Of a stretch of 64,000 nt of DNA, positions 1-9,149 are shown one piece after another. The DNA comes from Hetaerina americana (taxonomy: Eukaryota > Arthropoda > Insecta > Odonata > Calopterygidae): contig JAKTNV010000006.1 in NCBI GenBank assembly GCA_022747635.1, positions 67,170,590 to 67,234,589 on the forward strand. The letters run 5' to 3'. Below the pieces are notes generated by a model. The model saw only the letters and a list, made by a program, of their open reading frames with translations, had not been told where the DNA came from and searched no databases. Every line of letters begins with the position of its first letter. The first letter of the stretch is position 1. The position numbers and the translations under genes are program-made.

Positions 1-108
1 GGGATCGAGACACCTCTGTAAAATGTACCTCTGTACACCGCCGGGATTTGAACCCGGGCCCTCTGGGTGGGAAACCAGTATGATAGCCACCGCGCCATCT
101 CGATCCCC
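1..108 (-). mobile_element. SINE A, tRNA-derived head, cut by window edge
   Basis: Read on the minus strand this is a tRNA-like Pol III promoter: an A box (TGGCGCGGTGGCTA) just inside the 5' end and a B box (GGGTTCAAATCCC) about 40 nt later. It begins GGGATCGAGAT and its last visible bases are TCTCGATCCC, so the ends can pair. The same head occurs at the right end of the window, and related bodies occur elsewhere in it. The body of this copy runs off the left edge. It does not fold as a proper tRNA (the spacing to the closing stem is too long), so I call a SINE, not a tRNA gene. Confidence 0.8.
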
Positions 109-1854
109 TTTTACCTGATCGATCGATCCTGATCTTTTTAAAACTAATATTACAGTAATAGTAATTAGATTGGAAGATATTGATGCAACCGATGTAAGTG
201 TAGCTACGTTTAAGCTATGAGAATTTGGTATAATTATGTATATATTTCCAATTCCAAACTAAAAGGGGTAAGTTTCTGAAAATGTTTCTAGTAAACTGAA
301 CTAGAATTGCACTAGACAAAGGTTTACTGGAATTCAACGACTGAAACTTAAACCTAGTGTGACCGTCCAGTATCCTATTCCCATCAATACTCCGAATGAT
401 TAAGTACGGTAATAATGTAGAAGACCCTAATATTATAAAAATTCATTACATTGTGAATTAAGATCGTCAGCATGCAGAAACGGAAGAAACATTAATGAGA
501 TTTAATTACTCTTAAAAGAAACTCCTGCCAGAATATTTTTCATTCGTGCATACAGCATAGTTTAATGAACTAGTATGAAATTAGACTGCAAAATAACCAT
601 ATAAAAAACATACTTGTTAATATTTATTTATGTTATGTTTATTAACACTTGTCTTTGAAATATATAATCACTCATCCTGCAATACTTTTTCATGGCTCGT
701 ACATTTTATTCCGCCTAATCTCGGTAAATACCACTCAAGGGACGTCAGCCATAAAAAAGTTAAGTGGGTGGAAGAACCAGGATTACAAATATTTAGAAAA
801 GTAGATTCAAGTATCACATTTGACCTTATTCCCTTGCATCAGTTCAAATCGAAATGATGGCACGTACGGGAAATGCTCAAATATTCTTTCAAACATTACT
901 CGTGCATCGACACTAATAGCAGAATACTCTTTCGGCTTAAAAGGAACCGTCTATTCTTCAGAATATCTAAAGGATCAGGAGCCTATGGAAGTTCATTGAA
1001 TTATTTAGTCCCCTAAAGGTGGGTTTGGACACGTTTCCTTTTAAATATCCTGGATGTGGTGAATACATTTACGTTATAGTGCATTCTACCAAACTTTTCA
1101 ATGGATAGCAATTGCAACGCTGAATTCATCAATATCAATGTGTTTAACAATTACTCCTGCGATTTTCTTTAGGCTATTTTATTCCTGTGTTAAATTCCTC
1201 TAAAGTTTTGCCTTTATTTTAATCAGTCATAGTATATTATAATTAGGTAGCAAAAATTAAAAAAAAATGAACCGGTTCTTGAAAACTTTCGCAGCGGATA
1301 AGCTGTTTTGGTTGCCAATTTTTAGCGGCGTTTCACTAGCGTTACCTTCTTCGTCGCCTGATACTGAAGTCCATGAAATAACTTAATGTGCTGTTAAGAT
1401 ATGAATTACATCGCAAAACAGTCAAGAGGAGTGGAGCAGTGTCAACACCCAGCGAAATAACTTCATAATGGAATGGCAAAAAAGGAGAGACGAACACCGC
1501 AGCGAAGTGAGGGACGGGGAGGGAGAAATGGGTCGGCAAGGAGGGACTGTTTGCCGGTGGGCTACGTGCTCACGGTCTAACCGGAAAATACGGGTCAGAA
1601 AACTCCGGGTTTCCTCTTTTGTAGTCGCCAACACGTGAGATCGCCTTACAAATCTATCCTTCCTTCTGTTATTTGAGAATTTAAGCTATGTCGCAATTCT
1701 TTCGAGTATACGGAACCAAGGCATTATCCATTTACTATCGAGGACAGACACTTAAATTTTCATCGAGAAAGGAAGGGCCGACTTGGACGACGATACCATA
1801 TACTAATGGCTATTGGGTGAAAACTATGTCAGATAAACGTATAAAGATATATAA
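109..1854. other. AT-rich sequence, nothing recognised
   Basis: No transposon motif, long ORF or RNA gene is recognisable. The only compositional change is a modestly GC-richer stretch around 1470-1640. The short ORFs here have no family motif and look like chance. Confidence 0.5.
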
Positions 1855-2002
1855 ACCATAAGAAATATGGTTTCCCAGGAATATCTGGTACCCGAAAAAT
1901 CACATAATAGGAGCTGCAGGGGCCCAGAGTGCCTTGCCCGGGAATTGAACCCGGGACCTTCCGGTCAGTAGTCCAACACTCTACCCCTGAACTACCGCGA
2001 CC
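1855..2002 (-). mobile_element. SINE B, head and proximal body
   Basis: On the minus strand a tRNA-like head starts GGTCGCGGTAGTTCAGGGG (A-box region) and has the B box CCGGGTTCAATTCCCGGG. It continues into the family body, which contains a GGTACCAGAT motif and TTCCTGGGAAACCAT. The body is truncated shortly after that motif. The same head-plus-body order is seen at 7734-8008 and 49294-49564. A TA tract abuts the 5' end of the head. Confidence 0.8.

Positions 2003-2052
<50 letters not shown>
2003..2052. repeat. (TA)n(CA)n microsatellite
   Basis: A short TA run passes into about 19 CA units and ends directly at the left terminus of the mariner element. It is the inverted counterpart of the (TG)n(TA)n array on the other side of that element. 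Confidence 0.95.
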
Positions 2053-2054
<2 letters not shown>

Positions 2055-2804
2055 AGGGTCATCCGGAAAGTAGTACCCGTTCGTGCCGCATGAAGTGCTG
2101 ACGACGCGAGTAGCCGCTGGACGAGGTCAGATAGCTTCAGTGGCTTGTCTGCCTTCTCTGAGCCAAGTTGCGTGACGCTAGCATTGCCTGTGTTGTTTCT
2201 GTGATTGTTTACAATGTTTAAAAAAATTGAGAACGCCGCCAGTTGTGAAGTGAGGGCAGTGATTAAATTCCTCAATGCAAGAAACGTTCGCCCATGTGAT
2301 ATTCATCGCCAATTAAAGGAGGTGTATGGAGACAATGTAATGGACGAGTCGTCTGTTCGGCGGTGGTGTCGCAACTTCAACATGGGGAGGGGGAACACAC
2401 ACGACGATGAGCGTTCGGGGAGACCGTCTGTCATTACAGACCAACTGGTGAGCTCAGTTGACGAATTCGTGAGGAACGATCGGCGCGTCACAATTGATGA
2501 CATCTGTGAGCATTTTCCCAATGTTTCTCGAACAATTGTTCATGAAATTGTTAAACACCATCTGCATTATGCAAAAATTTGTGCAAGATGGGTCCCTCGC
2601 GTATCTCAATGAGCTGGCGGCGAAGGACTATGCAGCAGGAATACAGAAACTTGTCACACGTTATGACAAATGCCTTAATTTGCTTGGAGATTATGTTGAG
2701 AAGTAGTTTAAAGTATTCTCTTTCAAATAAAATTTTTTATGTTTGTTAATATTTACTTTTGTGTCTTTATTTCACGAACGGGTACTACTTTCCGGATGAC
2801 CCTC

Positions 2805-2805
<1 letters not shown>
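2053..2805 (+). mobile_element. Internally deleted mariner element, copy 1
   Basis: A 753-bp element with perfect terminal inverted repeats of about 32 bp; each end reads GAGGGTCATCCGGAAAGTAG inward. It encodes the N-terminal helix-turn-helix half of a mariner transposase, then jumps straight to the C-terminal tail, so the DD34D catalytic core is missing. The second copy at 40400-41152 has the same length and the same deletion. It therefore belongs to a family that spread after the deletion, presumably moved in trans by a full-length relative. Flanks are CA on the left and TG on the right instead of the expected TA duplication. Confidence 0.92.
2205..2612 (+). CDS. Truncated mariner transposase, DNA-binding domain only
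   Basis: 135 codons. Residues about 10-60 match the first helix-turn-helix of mariner transposases (ending SSVRRWCRNFNMGRG). Residues 72-75 are the GRPS linker motif, and residues 85-132 form the second helix-turn-helix, ending CARWVPR. The family then continues for roughly 200 residues carrying the catalytic aspartates. Here the frame ends three residues later. The C-terminal tail (GIQKLVTRYDKCLN...GDYVEK) follows in another frame at about 2596-2706. The ORF could start at residue 1 or at Met4. If translated, it could bind the element ends but not cut. Whether it is expressed is unknown; only the open frame is seen. Confidence 0.75.
   Translation: MFTMFKKIENAASCEVRAVIKFLNARNVRPCDIHRQLKEVYGDNVMDESSVRRWCRNFNMGRGNTHDDERSGRPSVITDQLVSSVDEFVRNDRRVTIDDICEHFPNVSRTIVHEIVKHHLHYAKICARWVPRVSQ

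Positions 2806-2873
<68 letters not shown>
2806..2873. repeat. (TG)n(TA)n microsatellite
   Basis: About 8 TG units followed by about 26 TA units, starting at the right end of the mariner copy. It mirrors the left-hand (TA)n(CA)n array, so the inverted symmetry extends beyond the transposon ends. Confidence 0.95.
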
Positions 2874-2877
<4 letters not shown>

Positions 2878-2878
2878 T

Positions 2879-3048
2879 ATGTGATTGTTCGGGTACCAGA
2901 TCTTCCTGGGAAACCATAATCGGCACAGGAAAAGGAACTGGCCCCCCTGCCCTGATGAGTGAATTTCACACACCATCGGGCTTAGTACTGGGTGAACTCT
3001 GCCATCACTTACCAAACCGACCTTCGGGTTGATTATTGTGTTTATGGT
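2879..3048 (+). mobile_element. SINE B, body without tRNA head
   Basis: It starts in the body at TGTGATTGTTCGGGTACCAG and runs to the family 3' end, which carries the AACCGACCTTCGGGTTGAT hairpin. The tRNA-like head is absent, as expected for a 5'-truncated copy. It lies between two long TA tracts. Confidence 0.8.
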
Positions 3049-3052
3049 TTAC

Positions 3053-3056
<4 letters not shown>

Positions 3057-3135
<79 letters not shown>
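3057..3135. repeat. (TA)n microsatellite, about 39 units
   Basis: An uninterrupted TA run starting a few bases after the 3' end of the SINE B body. ORFs reading poly-Tyr-Ile through it are artefacts. Confidence 0.98.
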
Positions 3136-3140
<5 letters not shown>

Positions 3141-3290
3141 TTCTACTTGATTCCGCCTTCCCCCCCTCTCCTGAGTTCTTTTTTTATGTGTTCCTATCAA
3201 TTTTCCTGATATCTATTTCCATATGAGCGAATATTTGTTTGCTTTATGGCGGGTTTTCGTGTTTGAATGTATGTGTGTGGTTGCATATAT

Positions 3291-3295
3291 TTGTA

Positions 3296-3355
<60 letters not shown>

Positions 3356-3388
3356 CACACATAATTTATATGTACACACATACATACA
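3291..3388. repeat. Palindromic (TG)n(TA)n(CA)n microsatellite
   Basis: TG units pass into about 21 TA units and then into CATA/CA units. One strand can therefore fold back on itself. Confidence 0.9.
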
Positions 3389-4449
3389 TCGCAATAGTAG
3401 TTGGCGACGTAACATTTCAAACATATATCCGTTCATAGAGTTTCTTTTAAAAAGATGGACAACAAACACCGTTGATAACAATTGTAAGAAACAGTATATT
3501 AAAAGTAATTTGAAATTATTAGTAACACGAAGTCCAAGATAGCGTCGAATAGGGGTTACAAATATTAATCCCTTCTTCGGCGGTGATGAAATGTGATTAC
3601 TGAAATGAAGGCCAATTGATGCCTATAACGAATAAGGACACCCTTCAAGAGTGCACTTGCTCCCTTTCAAAGGGCTCGCTATATCAGCAGACAAGTGAAT
3701 TATTAATAGAATTATATCTTGCTTAAAATTTGACTACTTCCTGTAGCTTACTCTCGGTTCCACTGACAATATTCAACGCTAAAAACTTGACAGTTCATGA
3801 TCTTGTCATTATTTGTCTTCCATTTTAGGGAATCATCGATTTCTGTAATCATATACGTAATTGATGGAAAAATACGTCAAACTTTAAATCAATAAATATG
3901 ATTGACTTTTGTTGTTATATCGCTATTATATTAATTCTTGATGAGGAATGATATCCGAGTAAGTGATTGAACTGTAAGGGATATTACAATGGGTTGGCGA
4001 AGCCGGAACTTCGGAACGAGAGGAATAAAACTACGCGTCCTTCGTCGTCTTATGCCACCAATAAATTATGCTGGTAGCCACTCACCCACATCTAGCCGCG
4101 ACTGAAAATGAAGCTTTTGGTGAAACTCCTTCTAGACTGTCCCCAGCTTCTGATGAATGGAAGCTCGAAAAATGCCGGAAAATGAGCCAATAAAACAACA
4201 TTTAGTAGTCACTGGGTTTTTCAGATTTTATACAAATATATTTCGGTTAGGTATCACACTGTATTATCGCCTTCACTTTGATTCTTCCGTTCGGAATTCA
4301 AGTCCGAGAAGCGTTTTCTTGAGTACGCGATTGATAACAATAATACTTTCTAATTTGGGAACTTAAAAGTCTTTCATGGTTTACGCATATCTTAAACAAA
4401 TTTTCGAATTGGTGAAAATGCCCAAATGTACTTGATAATTTTAGTCATA
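3389..4449. other. AT-rich sequence, nothing recognised
   Basis: No conserved motif, transposon end or convincing ORF seen. Confidence 0.5.
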
Positions 4450-5482
4450 TCATTTTCATCCTCCCCACGGAATACAACCTTGGCGTGGTGGAAGGGCTGG
4501 TGCCCCCTGAGGACCCCTAAAGTTGTTGTCACGGGAGCAATGATGATTACTTCCGGTAGGCTCAACAATGCCAAATAGGTTAAAGGGTAGGAACCAGACG
4601 AAAGGTACAGGTTGTGGCCTCCTGTAGTTCACGTAGCGTCTGTCCCTCAGCAAGGCGGATGTAAAGACGTCTGACCCCAGTGGGGTGGCCATTGAGTGAT
4701 GATGTCACGTAAACAACACTCATGAAGGCAACGGGAAACTATCACAATAATTTATCTCAAAAATGGCATGATGGATAGGTTAGAGAGAATGAGTCCTGAT
4801 AGTGGGAATAGGGACCATGAATGCCTGGAGGATATCGAGGACAAGGAAATAAGATTATATAAAGCGAGATATGACGGAAGGAAATATAGATATTTTAGGG
4901 CATACGAATTGAAATGCAAGGGTAACGGGAATTATATGAATAATTGATCAGAGTAATAAGCCCAAAGGTTGGATCAATGGGTGAAGATAGGGATCACCTA
5001 GTTTTAAGTCCAGCGGCGTGCACAATTCTCATATAAGGGTATGGGAGGCAATGTTGTGTCACCTGTGGCTTCTCAGGAAGAGCTATTATTGGAAAATTCA
5101 CTCATTAGGTGAAGCTGAGGAAATAATTGTGGTTTTTCCTGGAGGGAGACATTTGATTGTGATAGGGGATTGGAACGCGACGGTAGGTGAAAGGAGAGAT
5201 GGTAGTGATATCGGGGATTTGGTTTAGGGATGAGAAATCACTTCGGGGAGAAAGCATAAGTTCTGCGGAAGTCTGTGTTTGATCATAACGAAAACTTAAA
5301 CACCGCAATTGGTGTAGGTATTCATAGAAAATTCTCGGAAATTCTAAGGGATTAGACTAAAGGTCTAGAAAGACTAGACTATATTATGCCTAGAAACAGA
5401 TTTAGGAACGATGTGATTAATTCGCAGGTTCCGGGAGCGGATGCGGATACAGGTCATAAATTAGCACTGACGTCAAATTAGC
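4450..5482 (+). pseudogene. RTE-like LINE remnant with endonuclease domain
   Basis: Broken reading frames carry parts of an apurinic-type endonuclease as found in RTE-like LINEs. HLIVIGDWNATVGERRDGSD (from about 5150) holds the GDxN active-site motif. Further on, LDYIM, then RFRNDVINSQ and PGADADTGHKLAL (about 5375-5475) match the C-terminal end of the domain. Stops and frameshifts interrupt it. The region from 4450 to 5000 resembles an upstream part of such an element only by position and composition. Reverse transcriptase sequence does not follow convincingly; a mariner-type terminus comes next. In a working element the domain would nick target DNA. This copy is dead. Confidence 0.65.
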
Positions 5483-5497
5483 CATTTGTCGTCAAAC

Positions 5498-5529
5498 ACG
5501 GGTACTTATTGAACCGCCCTCGTATACCG
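5498..5529 (+). repeat. Solitary mariner-type terminal repeat
   Basis: The segment GGTACTTATTGAACCGCC followed by CTCGTA almost matches the reverse complement of the terminus at 52347-52377, which has GTCGTA instead. No partner end or transposase lies nearby, so this is a lone end left by deletion. It abuts the RTE-like endonuclease relic. Confidence 0.6.
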
Positions 5530-6285
5530 ATGACAAGACGAAATTTCATCTAAGAAATAATAGAAATATCTACAATGAAACAAGCATGAAATGTTAAGGT
5601 TGTCTAATCATTTAAGACCCCATGAATTGGAGCTGATATCCCTAAGCATTCATTAATTGTGTGACATATCTGGGTTGGAGGAATTAGCAAAGCTATTATG
5701 AACAGAATACTACTGGAAACGTAAGAATTTATAAATATGAGGGAATTTAATCGTGCAGATTTGGAATATCGTGGAATAGACTCAGAAAAAGGTAATGAGA
5801 CTTCGATTTGGAGCCAAGATTATAACTAGATTTTGCGTAATGGTCCCATTAGAAAGAGGATGTGCGCAGATTGGACAATTTTGAAATTTGGTCATTGAGG
5901 AGGGAATAAGGAGTTTAGCTGGATAGAGAGAAGGCAAAACACGCTGGGCATGGCATGGCTGGGAAAGAGCGAAAATTGATGAGGGAGATATGAAGAGGAC
6001 GGTAAAGGGAGATGGAAGAGACATTGAGATACGGTGTGATGTTGAAGTCGGCGGAAGGAGGGATGATGTTGCGCGAGTGTCGGAAAGAGGGAGGGAGGGT
6101 AGAAGCGGTAATTTTTGCGCGGAACGCATGCGAGTGAAAACTATGACAATCTGAATAAATAGAGTGAGCAAGCCAAAATGTATTCATGTTGTTCGGAGGC
6201 ATTCAGGAAATTCAGGAGGATGTTTATTATTTTCACGAACTGAACGAAGTCCATATCTGCACAATAGACCACCCCTAATAATAGC
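5530..6285. other. Possible LINE debris, otherwise unassigned
   Basis: AT-rich, then purine-rich after 5880. The stretch around 5920-6100 (Lys/Arg/Trp-rich in one frame) could be the C-terminal end of an RTE-like ORF, but no diagnostic motif is intact. Confidence 0.3.
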
Positions 6286-7260
6286 TGTGTTCCTACATCG
6301 AATGCGACGGGGCGGCGACGGTCGAGTAAATGGGGGAAGGGGTGGAGGGGAAGCGATTAAGGTCCCCGCGGGAGGAGATAAAGAGGCGGTGAATGGGCTT
6401 AAACGGGGTCTTCGCCGTCGGCAGGCCGGCGAATGCCCCAGCATCCCATCGACCCCCTCCCCGGGGAGGGGACGGGGCTGGAGAGGCGGAGGAGGGATAG
6501 AGAGACACTCCCACCGTTCCTCCTTTTGCGGCCAAGCTACATCCCGAATCACGGTACTATCCTTGTTCTCTTGGCTGGGTAATTACCTTTTTAATTCCGT
6601 CGACGCGAGAGGGAGCGAGCCGGGGTGAGGGGGGAGAGGGTGTGAGGGGGGGGGGAAGGAGCGAACGAGGGAGAGGGGGATTGGCGGAACCCCTTGGGGA
6701 GATGAAGAGATCGTCGTGCGGGGTCGAGAGGGGAGCGCGTGGGGGAAGAGGGAGGGGTGTTCGGAGTACTGTAAGGGGCGGACATTATCCCACGACAAGG
6801 GCACCGTTAAGCGGATTGAATGGTCGATCCATATTGACGAACGAGGGGCGAAAGCGAGGAGCCAGGGGGGTGGGAAAGCCAGGGTGGAGGGAGTGGTTTA
6901 GTCAGGGTCCCCGGCGGGTAGGGGGACGGGGGTGAAGAGGGAGGGGAGCGAGGTCTTGTACAGAATGCCGAAAATAGGGTATGGGGAAGGGTAGAGGAAG
7001 GTTAAAGAGAGGCGTATAATGCTGAATACACGGAGGGGAAGGGGGCGAGGGTGATGATGGAGGGTGGGGTTGGGGGGAGGATAAGGAAGGGTGGCCCTCG
7101 ATAATATTTCGCAGCGGTGGTCACGTGGCCCATGGTGAGTGGAAAAAGGGGTGTCCAATGGGGTGGAGTGGAATGGGGCGTGAGGGGTGGTTGAGGAAAT
7201 GTTTGCGTGTCGCGAGGCGGGGACAGCCCTTGTGCCGGCAAATAGGTTCTCACGCAATCA
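6286..7260. other. GC-rich purine-skewed island
   Basis: Almost 1 kb that is GC-rich and CpG-rich, with G far exceeding C on the plus strand (many GGGGA/GAGGG runs). A symmetric CCCCTCCCCGGGGAGGGG lies near 6455-6475. The overlapping ORFs in several frames are compositional. It may be a CpG-island-type promoter region or a low-complexity domain; no transcript evidence is available from sequence alone. Confidence 0.6.
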
Positions 7261-7727
7261 TTGTGACAATGCGGAACGTTTGAATCGAGCTACGCCGAAA
7301 ATGGAGACAAAACCGTAAACACGAAAGGCGGACGAATGCGGACTGTCCGACGGGACCGACCGCCGGAGCAATTGCTTTCGAAGCGAAAAGTTTTGGTTTC
7401 ATATACTCTGCGGATTATGTGCTACTTTTGTTTTGCAGTGGTTATATTTTTCTCAGTTTTTGCGGTTGTTTCTGTAAACATTCACCTTGCTGGTGGACGC
7501 CGAATTCATTCCGCAATCGATACTATTTGTCCGCAGTGCCTGCGCACGCCATGGTCGTTACAAATCATAAATACATTTGTCGTGCAAGGGTCGCCGTCAG
7601 CACAGAAGATATGGAAAAGAAACATGAGGCATACTTAAAAAATGGGAAAAATAGAAAGCTATAACTGGGGCTAATTGATTTTTTGTTTTTTTAACATTAT
7701 ATATTATACAACTACATAAAACATATT
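7261..7727. other. Unassigned sequence
   Basis: A 100-codon ORF at 7336-7638 contains a hydrophobic stretch (VVIFFSVFAVVSV) but matches no family I recognise. I regard it as probably chance. Confidence 0.35.
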
Positions 7728-7733
7728 GACTAT

Positions 7734-8008
7734 GTGGGTCGCGGTAGTCCAAGGGGTGGAACGTTAGACTGCTAACCGAAGGGGCCCGGGTTCGATTCCC
7801 GGGCAAGGCACTCTGGAGACTTGCAGTTCCACCCAAGATATGTGATTTTTCGGGTACCAGATTTTCCTGGGAAATTATAACCGGCACAGGGAAAGGAACT
7901 GCACCCCCTACCTTGATGTGTGAATTTCACACGACGTCGGGCTTAGTACCGGGTGAACTCTATCATCACCTACCAAACCGACCTTCGGGTTGATTACTGT
8001 GTTTGATA
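7734..8008 (+). mobile_element. SINE B, full length
   Basis: Complete family member. Its tRNA-like head has an A-box region (GGTCGCGGTAGTCCAAGGGG) and the B box CCGGGTTCGATTCCCGGG. The body contains GGTACCAGATTTTCCTGGGA, and the 3' part ends in the UUCG hairpin (AACCGACCTTCGGGTTGAT) plus ACTGTGTTTGATA. GACTAT flanks it at 7728-7733 and 8009-8014, a possible 6-bp target-site duplication. Confidence 0.88.
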
Positions 8009-8074
8009 GACTATATAAAACTTGCGTGAAAGTATCACGGATGTGAATAATAATGAACACCAAGATAGAGCTAG

Positions 8075-8192
8075 CGTTATATAGTGATAACGTATATGAT
8101 ATAGTGATAACGCGTTATATAGTGATAACGCCCCCGCCACACGCCCTTGCGGCGGCATGCGGGGTATTATGTAGATGTAGATATGCTGTGTA
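8075..8192 (+). mobile_element. 3' end of CR1/Jockey-like LINE, short copy
   Basis: Contains the family 3' hairpin CCCCCGCCACACGCCCTTGC...GCGGGG, then TATTATGTAGATGTAGATAT. It is preceded by three copies of ATAGTGATAACG (about 8079-8131) that are not part of the copies at 25 and 39 kb. Only the extreme 3' end of the LINE is present. Confidence 0.7.
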
Positions 8193-8383
8193 CAATCTAG
8201 CTCAACTACGCTGTAAGCAAGACCAATATCCCAAATAATTTTATTTTCGAACGTCTATAGTTTAAAATATTCTAAACTGGCTTAGCTATTTCATTGGTAT
8301 CGCAGCGAGAAACCACGATTCATGCAAGGCAAAACGCAATAAGCTCACCAATGTACCAAATAATAACAATATACAGGAGAACA

Positions 8384-8660
8384 AGGCTTCCCATCCTGAG
8401 GGCGCGGGTTCAAATCCCGGCGGTGTTGAATATTTTTCAGAGGTATCTCGATCCCTACTTGAGGTGCTTTGTGGAGGGCACTTTGAGTGAGTACGCCGTC
8501 CGTCGGATGGGACGTTAAACTGCGGACCCCTTGGCGCCTTTCGTAAAGAGTAGGCTAATGCCGACGCCGGGTTTCTCCCCACCCTTCATCCTTTCCTGTC
8601 CATCCCCTATGGCGCAAATGACCTTAGCTGTCGGTCGCCTCCCCTCAAAACTACTACTAC
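8384..8660 (+). mobile_element. SINE A, 5'-truncated, with target-site duplication
   Basis: Starts inside the tRNA-like head and includes the B box GGGTTCAAATCCC. It runs through the family body (ACGCCGTCCGTCGGATGGGA, AGTAGGCTAATGCCGACGCC) and ends in a (CTA)n tail. TACAGGAGAACA is present on both sides (8372-8383 and 8661-8672), a 12-bp target-site duplication that fixes both ends. This fits LINE-driven target-primed insertion. Confidence 0.92.
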
Positions 8661-9149
8661 TACAGGAGAACAGCCTCCCAGATCTCTGTTAAATAAATTA
8701 CTCCAAAATAACAAATTTTTGTTCAAACGAAGGGATAAGTGGCCAAAAAACCATAATTGTCGAGTTGCATGCGTCCGCAAAAAAATCGTAAAATTCAGCA
8801 GAAACATCTTTTTGAGAAAGATAACTTCATGGATTTTTTTGACTATTTTCAGAAAACATATCGTTACTTATTACGAAAACGCACAATTCTGGAAGATAAA
8901 CTACCTGGAGGTATTTCTTAGATTTAATTAGAAACTGTGAAGAGTAGTCATGCGTACGAGTATATTCTTAGAAAAACAAAACACGAATGCAACGAGCCCC
9001 AAAGGTGCAACGGTGAGGTCAGAAGAACTTAAAGGCAGCTAAGGAAATTGCATTCGAAATACGAAAATAAATTTAAAACCGGTTTAAATGTAAGTACGTA
9101 TTTTGAAAAAAACACGAGAAAAGTAATTATCACATAGTAAGGAAGCAAA

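Noticed and set aside
1..108. Genuine tRNA gene on the minus strand
   Set aside because: A and B boxes are present, but no 7-bp acceptor stem at the correct spacing, and the same unit recurs fused to a SINE body.
2739..3542. Several ORFs with long Tyr-Ile or Val-Cys runs
   Set aside because: They are translations of TA and CA microsatellites.
6164..6628. 154-codon ORF entering the purine-rich island
   Set aside because: Composition-driven, with an antisense ORF of similar size; no protein family match.
7734..7812. Genuine tRNA gene at the SINE B head
   Set aside because: The head is continuous with a body shared by several copies and bounded by target-duplication candidates.
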